DNA of 64,000 nt from Blakeslea trispora (lineage: Eukaryota > Mucoromycota > Mucoromycetes > Mucorales > Choanephoraceae). Position numbers and translations under genes: made by a program. How positions within the stretch are numbered: the first letter of the stretch is position 1; the number at the start of each line of letters is the position of its first letter. The notes beneath the pieces were generated by a model. That model saw only the letters and a program-made list of their open reading frames with translations, searched no databases and was not told where the DNA came from. The stretch lies in NCBI GenBank assembly GCA_025331445.1, contig JAIWNE010000012.1, forward strand, positions 310,001 to 374,000, given 5' to 3'. Of this stretch, positions 19,839 to 32,300 are shown piece by piece.

Positions 19839-21420
19839 GAGAAAGAGAAAGACAGTTGTAAGAACTTGTGATGTCTGTAAGTATTATTGTGGAACAAGAT
19901 AGAAAATAGACTTTTTATTTATGTGAAGAGAAAAAGTGTTAAACACAATAAAAAACTCTTCTTAAAGCAATCTGAGAAGGTATATGGTGGTTCAGATGCG
20001 GTAAATACTGTTAAGATACAGTTGGATAGGCACAGTTGGATAGGCACATTTGGATAGGCACAGTTGGATAGGCACAGTTGGATAGGCACATTTGGATGGG
20101 CACAGTTGGAAGCAGAGATAGAGACAGAAATAGAGACAGAAATAGAGACAGAAATAGAGACAGAAATAGAGACAGAAGCAGGGACCCAGCAAGGCATCAG
20201 TAAAGACAGGTCTTGAGTTGTTTAGTAATAGAGTCACCTCCAACAACAAAGCAAGACAAGAAAAAGTAAGAACGCAGAGGGTAAGCCTTCCTTGACTTAC
20301 TTTTTTAGATAAGCCAAAGAAGACTCAGTTCTGTTCGCACTATCCCAAATCCTTAGCAAACCCCATACCAGTCAACTAACGAGGAATAGTACAAGTATGT
20401 CTGTACCCGCTTCCTCTGCCCAGATCCCTACAGGACACACTCATAGTGTTAACAGATCAGGCGGCGTAATTGCCCTCAGTCATTCCGACTTCAGTCCCAA
20501 TACTAGAAAACGAGGGTCGTTCGCGAAAATGGACTAGATTCCGGTCGTAAGCCACTTTATATAGGATCAGGAAAGGCAGCATCAGTCTTTGTCCTTACCC
20601 CCCATCAAGCTTGAAGTAGAGGCAGAAGCACCAAGAGAAGAAGAGAGAGAGAGAGACCAGAGAGAGGCAGAGAGAACGCGTAAAAAGGATTTGTAGAGAG
20701 CTTGAAAGCATTTGTAGTTTTGTAGTTTTGTAGTTTTGTAGTTTTGTAGTTTTGTAGTTTTGTAGTTTTGTAGTTTTGTAGTTTTGTAGTTTTGTAGTTT
20801 TGTAGTTTTGTAGTTTTGTAGTTTTGTAGTTTTGTAGATGGAAAGGCACGCGCATTTTCTTCTTTTTTGTAGATAACGTTTTTTTGCTCTTGGTGCAATA
20901 ATAGACTTGCGTAGATTGCAGATTTTTAGGCTATACACGACAAAGCAAGTTAGATAAGAGCATTATTAAAGAAGAGCATTTTGTTACTTGCCTTTGAGGT
21001 TGTCTGGGTGACAAAGTTTCAAGATGTAGTTGATTTGACTTTGATAAAGAGAGAGAGAAAAAAAGAGGGAGAAAATGATCATTACGTTCTGTTTACTTCA
21101 AATACACACTGAAAAAAAAACCAGTCATCCAATCAGAGCCTGGCATCTCTCCATTCACTTATCTATCAGTAAAAAGAAAAAAATATGCGATAACCAATAG
21201 GATCAGTAAATTAGAGGGCGTTGAGAAGTAAACAAACTAAGAGATGCCATGCTATTTCATGCCGACATTCACTCTCCTGTATTTTTGATTGTGACAGCCA
21301 AACTCCTCTTTAATTTACAGTGATACTTGTCCAACAAGTCAGATAAGCTTAAAAGATGGCATTCGAGAAAAGAAGAAGAAGAGTGAAGAATGAACAAGTA
21401 CTGCTGTCATCTAAACAAAA
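19839..21420 (-). repeat. right arm of 8.8 kb inverted repeat
   Basis: Mirror copy of 12633-14207. The stretch around 20521-20590 is identical to the left arm over more than 60 bp. Visible differences are a CTACAAAA array one unit longer, a GTCTCTAT array one unit shorter (five against six), and point or small indel changes near 21175-21215. It carries the same TATA motif facing the spacer (20555-20563). No target-site duplication is evident outside the arms. Confidence 0.85.
20555..20563 (-). promoter_or_regulatory. TATA-box candidate in right arm
   Basis: TATATAAAG on the minus strand, facing the spacer; mirror of 13485-13493. Confidence 0.35.
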
Positions 21421-22719
21421 GAATAATAAGCAGTTTCATTTGTACTCATCTGGGTTGAAAAGGCTATATATATATCTATATACATACATATATATATCTA
21501 TATATATATAATTCCACAGAAGCTATCAAGCATAACTTCCTAGCACTGAAAACTGAGATGAAGCCGTTCGTTCCTTTAATGGTAGGCAGTAGAGACCGTT
21601 AAATGCAAAGTACCAGTAATCGGTACTATGTAAGTTATATTCTGTAACTTCATTAGCTTGGGCTTGCATGTATGTTTTCTTTTGCTCTTTTTTTCTGAGG
21701 AATATGTGAAAACAAAACAAAACAAAACAAAACAAAACAAAACAAAACAAAACAAAACAAAATAAAATAAAAAGGAAATCAATGATCGAGACAATCAAAT
21801 TCTGTTCTTTGTGTGAGGATTGAGTCTTAAGAAAGTCTTTGGCTTTAATGCCATGTATAACTTGCTTAAAGCATGCTTGACAGCCAAATGAAGACAATGA
21901 GACAGAATTCTGATATTTTTGGAGCCAAACAAAATACACTTTAAAATCAGAAATACAAGCATATTGGAAAGTTCATATTGATAACAATAATAACCAGAAA
22001 TAAATACCACATAACAGTCTCTCTAATAGAGATATACAGCATTTTTATAAACCGTTGCTTATAGTGCAGAATGTCAATATAAAGAGAACACTAGTATACA
22101 ACAATGGCATCTCAACCCTGTAAATCAAACACAGCTGATCCTCACAATCAGACAAGTAAATCCTTGATGCTTCCAATTCCAAAAGTACAGCATATGTCTT
22201 TCTCTCAAGAGAAAAAACCATCTTGACAGCTACCTCAGAGCCCAAACATAAAAAAAGGACAAGAAAACAAAGTTACACAGTGTTTGGATCCAGATCTTTA
22301 CTAAAGACAAACAATACATCTCTAGTTGAATAGAATGGCTATTTCTCTTTCTTTAACCTGATGAGGTTTCAGTCAAAAGCACCTTTTTTCTTGCTCCGCG
22401 TAAACCGGTGTTGGCTATGTGTCATTGCAATTGTATAGGAGATTTATATACAAAGTCGTTGTCTGCATAATAAAGAAATTCCTTTCGTTCTCTATTGTAT
22501 CAGCTACACAAAGAAAGAAGGAGAAAAAAAGAAGATGATACATCTTGATTACTGCGTTGTGTCGTCACCACAGAAAAGGCTAATGAAATGCCATAAATGT
22601 TTACTGTACAAAAAGCCCCATTTTATTACCATGTATTTTGATTTTCTCTTTTATTGCTCCTTTCTTTTACACACTTATACGCACTTATACACACTTATAC
22701 ACAGATCCAATACTTTACA
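21421..22719. other. intergenic with AT-tract, (AAAAC)n and possible decayed ORF
   Basis: Alternating ATATATCTATAT sequence lies at 21463-21510, and an (AAAAC)n array of about 10 units at 21712-21762. On the minus strand, two overlapping open stretches (22010-21795 and 21939-21526) look partly coding. One contains LSHCLHLAVKHALSKLY, vaguely like the C-x2-H-x-L-x-L segment of hAT transposases, but neither makes a complete protein. ACACTTATAC is repeated about four times at 22669-22703, just before the next gene. Confidence 0.4.
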
Positions 22720-24665
22720 ATGAGATCAGAACGTAAACCCTACTTTCGAACTAAAGTTTACCATTCCGGTTCTAGGTCTGAATGGGAAGACCAAGGTATA
22801 GGACATTGTGTTTATGAACAGGTAAATATAGCTTCATTTCTTTCTGTATTGCTTCAATTAAACGCGTTTTTAAGGGACTGGATGGTGATCCAGATATGCT
22901 TGTTGTACAATCAGAAACCGAAGAAAGAATTATTTTATATTCAAATGTATTTACAAGCAAATTATTTCATCAGATGCGCCGTAAGCAACACCTTACCACA
23001 AGCCTTATTTAATTCTAAACTTTTTATTCTGATTGTTATTAGACACGGAGATTGTTTGGACAGAAGAAGACGGAACAGAAATGGTTTTAAGCTTTCAAGA
23101 TACCTATAGTTGTAATATAATATGGTAAGCTATTAAAAGGCCTCATAACAATAAATGAATAAAAGACTATTTCTTTTTCTTTAACCATCATTACTAGGCA
23201 ATCTATTCAAGAAGGCCGTGAAAACTTTAAAGGTAGTTCAAATAATAAAGACCCAAAGGGACTCATTTTCTGTTATGATACCTATTCTAACACTTGTTAT
23301 TCAGATAACAAAATCAAACAAGCAACCCCTCAATCAAGCAACGTAAGCATGCCTAGCCAAACACAGGGTACACGTGCACCTTCAGAATTACCTGATCTCC
23401 AATTGTACACATTAAGACAAATTACAGAAAAAATCATGAGGAATCTTGTCACTGGACGAATGAACATGATTAATCGTGTACATTCCAATGTAAGTAAAAA
23501 AAAAGACCAAAAGAATAAGACCGAATAGCACACCATCATTCTAATTTAAAACTGCCTATAATAGGACTATATCAACAAATTGGTTGTATTGTTTCAATCA
23601 ATCGATCCCAAAGATCCTAGCTATCAAATGGATGTGCAAAATATGTTTGATTTCTTGCTTGCTTTGTGTAAGTGATTTAATGTACACATTCATTGCTATT
23701 TTGACTAACAAAAATCGATCCTTAGTGGCCTTGAAGGAGAGACGAATTATTGAAAAACTCATACATGATAGCAACATATATACTGTCATTCAAATACTTG
23801 AATGTAAGTCACTCACTTTTTAAATAATCAAAACAACAGAAAAAGAATGACTAACCACTCTATAGTCGACACAGCATCCTCGCAGTTAAAAGTTAACCAT
23901 CGAAGACAGTTGAGAAGAGCAGAAAAGGCAAAGAAATTAGTCGAATTTAGAAGCGAAGAGGTTGAGGACCAGATAAGAAAAACAATTCGATTAAGCTACA
24001 TCAATAGTATGCTACAACAGTTCAACTGCTGGGGAGAAACCCCTCACAAATTAAAAGATGTAATGAGTTTGCTGGACGAAATGTATCACTCGAGCTGCAA
24101 CAAGATCGTAAAATACATACAAGATGCTGATTGCTTTTTACATCAGTTGTTCATGTTGCCGAAAGAAGATCCAAAAAAGCAAGAAGATGTCATGAAGTAT
24201 GTCATCGAGCTATACACCATGTCACAGAATATGCTGCCTTCTGAAAAAGACATGTTGATTAAGAAGATGGCAAACTTCGACTTGCTTGACATTCTGGTCG
24301 TCGGCCTCAATAACGGTGCCCCACATATCTCGAAGAATGCTGCTGTCATGATCGATAAGTTTAAGAAAATAAAAGAAGCAGAAGCAGCAAAAAAGAAAGC
24401 AGAAGAAAAAGAGGTTGAAGAAGTAGAAGTTGTACAAGTAGAAGTTGCAGAAGTAGAAGTAGCAGGATCAAGACGAAAGAGGTCAAGCTCAGAAGCTGAA
24501 GTTGAAGAAAGTGATAGACCTCACAAAGACATTAGGCTTGACGAAGATAAGCCAGAAATGCTGAGCCAGCTAATGGCCTCGTCTTTGCAAAAGAGGTCCG
24601 GCCATGATGCTGGACTCGAAGACGATGGCAGGCCCCAGAAAGGTGCCAGGCTTGGTCGAGAATAA
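22720..24665 (+). CDS. PP4 regulatory subunit 3 (Psy2/SMEK)-like protein, C-terminally shortened
   Basis: Seven exons, 22720-22821, 22875-22980, 23043-23124, 23198-23489, 23565-23667, 23726-23803 and 23866-24665, give 520 residues; all junctions keep frame. The N-terminus is an EVH1/RanBD-like domain (residues 1-110: KVYHSGSRSEWEDQGIGH, MLVVQSETEERIILYS, ALSFQ-type end VLSFQDTYSCNIIW). The SMEK/Psy2 helical repeat region follows: DYINKLVVLFQSIDP, FDFLLALLALKERRIIEKL, QLKVNHRRQLRRAEKAKK, KTIRLSYINSML. Family members run to 750-900 residues; here similarity stops near residue 425 and a Lys/Glu-Val tail with two basic RKR/QKR motifs (possible nuclear signals) takes over. Psy2 targets PP4 phosphatase to DNA-repair and other substrates. 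The last exon is a single 800 bp block. It may be a diverged paralogue of a full-length gene elsewhere. Confidence 0.85.
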
Positions 24666-24686
24666 AAAAAAAAAAAAAAAAAAAAA
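24664..24686 (+). repeat. poly(A) run of 23, starting in the stop codon
   Basis: The stop codon TAA of the Psy2-like gene runs directly into an uninterrupted A-tract. It could be a relic of retroposition of the last exon or simply a homopolymer. Confidence 0.8.
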
Positions 24687-26314
24687 GAACGAATAGGTTA
24701 GGTTGGTGTTTGTTCCTGAAGAAGTCTGGAGCTTGTATGTTAGTTTGTCTAATGGCTGTTTATACGGTGTTGGTGCTTTTCTGAAGCTAAGTGATTATTG
24801 TATTATTGACATGTCTTTTGCATAGCCTTATATTGCTTATGGTCGTTGCAGTAGTAGCTGTCATTTCTGTTTTCTTTTGCTGTTCCCTCTTTAGCTTACC
24901 TAAATAATCGATATCCATTAATGTGCAAGTAGCTATCCTAAAGATGGCATATGGCTCAGTAATGTAATAACTAATTACTATAGGCTTAAGTATGAAAGGC
25001 ATGTATGACTTTACAAATAGATACATATATATATATATATATATATGGTAGTAGATTAATTGACACTAGACACTTTGCTACACACTCCCTCATCAAAGCC
25101 AGCTAAGGTTGATCTTGATATGGGTTTAAATAAAAAACTAGCAAAGTCAATTTTCGAGACTTGATCTGTTTCGTGTTTACAAAGTATTCATTATTTGCAT
25201 CTATCTCTATTCCATACCCTCTTCACATTCTTATCTTTTACCACAATTCAAGCAAACGGTGAAAGTATAATTTCTCTCTATGAATTTACCAGGACAAGCA
25301 TGTTGTCCAGAGCCCTTTACAAATTCTCTTTTCTGCTAATGGATGTATCTACTTGGTATATAATTGAAGCAGAATTTACTGTTAGCATACTTTGTAGCTG
25401 AGGAGTCAATTGTAAAGGCATTGTTATATCTGTTTTTTGATACTGTTGAGATGAATTGATAGGTATTCTAGATGCAAATGACGCGTTTTTTCATTGAAAA
25501 AGGAAAAGCAAGGATAGCAGGATTTGGATGAAGCACTTTTAGCTCTTATTTCAGTCATTGTAGCATCAATCATATTACAATACATATTGTGACCTTTTTC
25601 TTGTGCAGCCTCTTGCTCTTTCCAATAACTGTGACACTTCTCTAAATGATCTGGATACTTGTAAGAAATTCTATCACCGTCTGCATACACATTCCATTCA
25701 AGAGCAAAATGTTCAAAATTGGTTGTGCTGGCAGAGGCAAAGTGCTCATTGTAGATATGCAAAAAGGAGAAAAAATCTCTTCCAAAGTATATACTGCAAC
25801 CACGACGTATCTAGTCAGCAAAATACGTAGAGTGGATCCATCTTTTTATAATCTGCAAAAAAAAAAAAAAAAAAAAAAAAAAAACTTCAAAAAGCGACCT
25901 TTTTGACCTTAGATTTTAACCATGTATCGTTCAAGCCGATCAAATGACCTTAGCAATGATGAGCCAATTAGCAATAAGATTCTTGAGATATTTACACTCA
26001 GAGAGAAGCCAACTTCTTCCAGGCTGCTTTTTCTCTAGATAATCGTTGTAAGACTTTCTTGTCTTATCTACACAATCCTCTTCAGCAAGAAGAAGACTAT
26101 GTTCAAGTTACTGCCTTGAGGCCTTCCTCTAATTTAAACCTATAGCTCTTGAAATAAGTGAAAATCAAGCCAACACAGTTTGCTACCCGTGTAACCTATG
26201 ACAATCCTCCATATTTCACTTTTGTAGGTAATTTTATTTCGTAATTGTGTAGTTGTTTAGGATCTTAAAAATACGTAACTTCAGTTGCCCTCTTTTTTTT
26301 TTTTGCTTGTAACT
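24687..26314. other. intergenic with decayed coding fragments
   Basis: (AT)n lies at 25025-25048 and a 28-base A-run at about 25857-25884. On the minus strand, 25762-25424 is open and looks protein-like (ADGDRISYKYPDHLEKCHSY, KEQEAAQEKGHNMYCNMIDA). On the plus strand, 25703-25855 (FKIGCAGRGKVLIVDMQKGE) and about 26011-26140 (FFQAAFSLDNRCKTFLSY) also look coding-like but are in different frames and not joinable by clear splice sites. These are probably remnants of one or two lost genes or transposons; I cannot identify them. Confidence 0.4.
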
Positions 26315-27421
26315 ATGTCCTGGATAATCAAAAACTCAGCTGTTCGTAGACCACTACGTACTATCTATGAGATCTCGGGATACCCGACTGAGACACTATT
26401 ATGGCCAGCTTCAGTCAATAAAAACAAGACGATACTCATGTTCATACCTGGTAATCCCGGCTTAGTCGAGTATTACACCAGCTTTCTTGAAGGGATCTAC
26501 TCTTCTGTAGCTTCTCCTTCTCTTGAGATCATTGCAGGCAAGCATCCATAACAACACAAGAGCCATGGATATCATAGGCTAACTGAACAAAGTTTCGCAT
26601 AAGGGACATGTTGTCAACTACAACAAGGATGAAAAAAGAGTGTATTCTCTAAGAGACCAAATTCAACACAAGATAGACTGTCTTGACTTATTGACAAAAG
26701 AGAATGAACCAGACACTCATTTTGTTTTGATGGGACATTCAATTGGTGCTTATATTTCAGTGGATGTCCTGAAAGAGCGTCCCAATCATGGTATCTCTCG
26801 CATCATTGCACTTTTTCCTACTTTGAGAGAAATTGCTGCTACTCCAAATGGTGTTCAGATACAAGTAAGGCTAATTTTGCTTGGAGTTATCAAGTTGACT
26901 GACTGTATATTAGCGCATAGTCAAACGACTTCCATTCTGGTTAACTCGTCTTGGTGGATCCTTGTTGTTTTACCTTCCGCCTCCTCTTCGCCAATACCTT
27001 GTTGAATTATTCACAGGTCAATCTGATGAAGGTCTTCAGGTAACATCTCATCAGCTGCTTCATCCCACAGTACTTCAGAATGTTTTGAATATGGCTAAAG
27101 ATGAGATGGAAGCTGTAAGAGGATTGGACCATGACTTTTATTTGGAGCATTTAGATAAATTCATCATGTATTATTCTGAAAATGATCAATGGGCACCTAA
27201 AGATCATCATGAGTACATGACAAAGCATTTTCCTGAAGGTATATATATATATGTGTGTATGTGTGTGTATATTCTTCAGGTCATTCAACTCTGAATTGTT
27301 AGGTAAAATTCATCTTTGCACTGAGAAAATCCCACATGCATTCTGTTTGGAGTCAAAGCATGTTGATTATATGGCACAGAAAGTTGCATCCTGGATAGAA
27401 GAGGATACCAAGAAAGATTAA
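26315..27421 (+). CDS. lipid droplet-associated serine hydrolase (LDAH family)
   Basis: Four exons, 26315-26537, 26593-26864, 26914-27238 and 27303-27421, give 312 residues, close to the family's usual 300-325. It has an alpha/beta-hydrolase fold: the oxyanion/N-terminal motif FIPGNPGLVEYY (about residue 45), the nucleophile elbow GHSIGAY with its Ser (about residue 120), the acid in YSENDQWAP and the catalytic His in KIPHAFC near the end. These are the hallmarks of LDAH (DUF2305), which binds lipid droplets and affects sterol-ester and triacylglycerol turnover. Intron 1 appears to be GC-AG (G, then GCAAGC, ending AACAAAG, with branch site GGCTAAC); no GT donor keeps the conserved VSHKGH frame. 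Confidence 0.9.
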
Positions 27422-29328
27422 TCAGCCAATAAGAATGATAGAAGCGTTACTCTTTTTTTCTCTGGATTCACACGTACAAGGGCTTGACACAATCAGCTAT
27501 GATCTTTTTCTTTCTTTTTTTTTTAGCTGTTTAAGGCAATAAATTGTCTAGACAAACATGATTTTGTTTATCAGTCAAAAAGTGTATAGAACAAAGAAGT
27601 CTTTATTTCTGCAAGTTACACCAAAGTCAATAGATGCATCAGAATTCTATTATTTAAAATCATCAAGGAAATCGAGATCAGATTGACATCAATAAGAAAT
27701 ACAATCCGATCAATGTCACTTGGCAACTAATTCCCATGTGTTGAGTGAGAGTAAATTATGTGTCTTTGCATAGCCTTTTTCTTCCCTTTCAGTTGTTATC
27801 TTGTGAAACATGACAAATTCTATAGTCAAACACAGCAATGTGTCATTTTTTCTAAAAAGCAGACTGAACAAAGTGTTAAAATACAGATTAGATAATGCAG
27901 TGTGTTGCACTGACGCCACAATATATTCTTTGAATGCAACTGTAAATTATTAGCTCCAGGAGTGGATACTGTCTGCTGGTAAATGCAATTCTAATCAGCT
28001 AGGCTTTCATTTTGCCTCATGTCACATTCTTTACCAAGAAGGCATAATGGATTACCTGCACGTCTAAAGGGAGGGTGCAATCATGTAGCAAACTTATTAA
28101 AATTTCTTAAAAAAAAGAGAGAGAGAGAAAACAATCTAAGCTATATTACTGACTGACAAGCCTATAACTCCTACTTTTTCTATCCCTTCTGCTTTTCTAT
28201 AGAATGTCATCACCTTCTACCTCTTTTTTTTTTCAGTGTAGTCTTTAGAATGTAAAGTACAAATATACAGCTCTTTTTCTCTTTTTTTTTTTCTATGCTT
28301 TAGTTATGCGCTTGAAATACACATTCTGTTTAGTCTGAATGTTAATCCTATTTAAAAATATCGCTTCTATAAATGTATGTCTATATAACAAACCAGTGGC
28401 TGTTTTTCTTTAAAACAAAGATGAGTACTTGGTTATTGTTATTTGTTAGTCTCATTAACTACTTTCATTATCAACTTAAATTGTATCACTTAAATCAATT
28501 CTTATCTATTTCAAGTTTAAGAACAATGTTTAAAGTGATGCTTTAGAGACAATGAGATATATGCTTCAATACCTGTAGACATAATGTGCATCTAAATAAC
28601 TGATGGAATCTTACTGCTCTGGTGCTTGCTATTTAGTGATTTGTCAAGTCTTGTTCTTCAACAGATTGCTAAAAAAGAAAGGAGAAGGCTTGTCTAAAAG
28701 ATGTTATCTCTTGACAAGTGATTCAGAATACAATGTTGCCCACAAGATGACGAATTTATAGTCTGTGCAGAATTTCTGCCATTGACTCTTTTGTCATTTC
28801 AACTCAGCACCAATCATCATTTTAATTTATTGAATATAAAAAAAAAAAGGGGGGGAAACGTAAGAGCAGAAAAAGGAAGGGCCAAAAGGCAGGAGAGAAT
28901 AGATTGCATTTTTTTTATTTTGAGAGACAAATCATGTGAGCCAGCTTTATTTATTCTCGAGAGAAGTTTCCCGGAAAGAGTAGCAATTCCGAGGAATCTA
29001 TATGCCAAGACGCAGTCGAGTATTGAAAAAGGAGAAGAATACAATTTGTGTGTGTGTGTGCACTAGAAACCAATTGCACAAAATGGGTAAAGATACGCTT
29101 TTGTAGTTGGAGAATACCAAGAAAATACCAATAAAAAAAAAGAAGGCTGAAAATAGATAAAAAAAGGAAAAACAATGGCTGAAAAACAAAAGTTTACATT
29201 GACGACATATCAGCTACTATTGCGGGGAACAAATTAGCTCATATAAATAGACTTTATTTTATTCCCTTTTTTTTTAAAAAAAAATACTTTCTTTTTCTCT
29301 CTCTCTCTCTCTTTTTTTTCCTTTACAA
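27422..29328. other. intergenic, no gene seen
   Basis: 1.9 kb of AT-rich DNA with A/T and GA runs (28109-28129, 28228-28236, 28839-28858). Pyrimidine-rich sequence (TTTTTCTCTCTCTCTCTC) at 29290-29320, immediately before the ADAM start, is typical of a fungal core promoter or leader. No RNA gene or repeat family is recognised. Confidence 0.5.
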
Positions 29329-32300
29329 ATGAAGCTCATTTGTATATTGCTTTACTTTTTATTAAGTATAGCTTCATTTGTAAAATGCAAGTGATAAACA
29401 AACAATGGCCATAAAATCTCCTTTTTTTCTTTTTCTTACGTCTCATTTGTTATAGGTCGCAGTGTCAATAACAAACAGCTATTATGGGTAGAGCCAATTC
29501 AATCCGTCAAGCTTGATATAGCCAAGCGTTCAGATCTGTTTTTCGAAAAAAGAGATATTTCACCCAACCATCACTTTCAGCCTATCAGACCTCAATCGCT
29601 TCAATTTGATGATTCTTTTAGACTTTCCATAGACGCTTACAACAAGACTTTTTATTTACATCTAACACCTAATTATGATCTTTTCCATTCCGAAGCAGTC
29701 ATTCACCAGCAAGGAAAATCAGTGCGAATGAATCCTTCCGACTATAGAGTATACCGTGGTCATGTGATTGACCCTATTTATTCGGAACACTACTGGCTTG
29801 CCGGTATCCATGAAGATATGCAAGATAAACCTGGTGTCTTGGGTTGGGCTAGAATTGTTGTTCGAAACGATCTAGAGTAAGAGAGAGGATAGTTAGATGG
29901 TTGAGGAAACAAAACGCACTCACTTTGATTGGCAGGTATCGGTTAGATCACCCCTTATTTGAAGGCGCTTTCACTTTATATGGCGACACTTATCATGTTA
30001 AATTAAAGGAGAATTATCATCTTACAAAGAGGTCCGATGATGCCGAACTGCTTGAACACCATCAAAACGTTCATATGGTCACCTATCGTGATTCGGACAC
30101 AGCATTAGAGCCTTCTGTCGATACGCATGAACATGGTTGTGGATTCGACAAGATAACACATGCTACGCAGAAGCGATACAATCCATTAGAGATTGACTAC
30201 ACTCCATTTGGAACTGTCGGTAAAACGCTCACTAAAAGAGCACCTACTGGTTGTCCTACCGCTAAAAAAAGTAAAAAAAAAAAAAAAAAAAAAGTGTAAA
30301 CTCTAAAATATTTCAAGGACCGATGACTGACTTTTTCTTTTTTTTTTAAAAAAAAAAAGTTTTATATATGGGAGTAGCAGCTGACTGTACCTATGTTAAA
30401 TATTATCAAAATGCTGATAATGCTCGTATGCAAATCATCAATGATTGGAACTCAGTCAGTAGTGTATACGACTCCGCCTTTAATGTGGCTATCGGCTTGA
30501 TTAATATCACTATCATGGACTCAACCTGTCCTTCTACACCTGCTTCTTCTACTGGTTGGAATCAGGCTTGTTCAACCAGTTACTCTATCTCCACTCGTCT
30601 GAGTGATTTCAGTCGATGGAGAGGTAACATTGGTAATGATGGAGCTGGTCTTTGGCATTTAATGACAAATTGCGCGTATGTTTGATATCCATACTATTAT
30701 TTAGAAAAAAAAATAACTCATTTTGTATGTAGTACTGGACACGAAGTAGGTATTGCTTGGATGTCACAAGTATGTAATACAGGCTCTGTCTTTTCAAGCT
30801 CATCAAACCAATATACATCCGGTACAGGTGTCTCTTCCATCAGTAAGTGATTTCGGGGGAGAGTATTCAGTAACATGTATTGACTTGTTTGAATCAACCT
30901 AGTTCGTGATGAATGGAAGGTAGTTGCTCATGAAGTGGGCCATGGTTTTGGTATGTTTATTCTTTTTTTTTTTTTAGCCATGATATTAACCAGTCAATGA
31001 CAGGTGCCATACACGATTGTACTTCACAAAATTGCCCATGTTCTGGCTCAAGTTGTCAATGTTGTCCTCTAAGTAGTACTCAATGTGATGCAGGAGGAAG
31101 ATACTTTATGAATCCTACCAGTAATGCATCCTCTGATGCCTTCAGTCCCTGTAGTATCAATTCAATCTGTACTGAAATGCCAAGTTACACATCATGTCTA
31201 CAAGGTAAAACACAAGAAAGAACGAGAGAACGCCAATGGACTTATCTTTTCAAATAGATCCTGGCACTAGAAATGTGACCACCTTACAAATGTGCGGTAA
31301 CGGTATCAAGGAAAATGGTGAGGATTGTGATACAGGTGGAAAAGATAGCAACTGTTGTGATCCTTCTACTTGCAAGTTTAAATCCGGTGCAGTATGCGAG
31401 TAAGTAAAATATGATATATGTGTACATAAGAGTGATGTCTAAAATGCTATTTCAAAGTGATTTCAATGATTTATGTTGTAACAACTGTCAATTGAGACCT
31501 GCCAATTACACTTGTCGACCTGCTTCTGGTGAATGTGATGTAGCCGAAGTCTGTTCAGGTACCACAGGAGATTGTCCAGTCGACAAATACAAAGACGATT
31601 TGATAAGCTGTAGCAATGGCATGCAATGTGCATCCGGACAATGTACTTCTCGTGACTCACAATGTGCAGCTCGAGGCACCACCAACAACATCAAGAAATC
31701 GTGTGCTGCTGATAATGGATGTGCCATGTCTTGTCAAAACCCTTCTTCTTCCTTTTCTTGTATTATTTTCCCCGGTAGTTTCATGGATGGTACGCCGTGT
31801 GGCGTTGGCGGTGTCTGTAAAAGTGGCTCGTGTGATCAAAGCAATTTTGGAAACAACGCACTCAACTGGATCAATAGCCATCTTTACATTGTCATTCCTG
31901 TGGCTGTTGTGGTTGGCCTTATGTTCCTGTTCTGTTTGCTCCGATGCTGTTGTTATCCAAATGCAGGTGGTTACAACAATCTAGGCAAAACGACCATCTA
32001 TACTATTCCTGGACAACAAGCCGCATACCCAACCCAATATAGTACTACGCCACAACCTTATTATCCTCAGCAACCTTACTATCCTAACAACAATGGTTGG
32101 GTGGATCCCACACTCTACAATGGTCCTCCTGGTGCCAGAAACTATCCTCAACAACCTTTGCCTGCTTATTCTCAAGCAACTCCACAACATGATGCCTATG
32201 AGCTAAACAATGCCAATCATTGGCAGAATCACCAGGCACCTGGTATGCCTGCTCCTCCAGGCTCACCAGCACCTCACTATAGTCAGACACCTACTCCTCC

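Noticed and set aside
12633..21420. LTR retrotransposon or rDNA-type palindrome
   Set aside because: The arms are inverted, not direct; no reverse transcriptase, integrase, primer-binding site or rRNA sequence is seen in the spacer.
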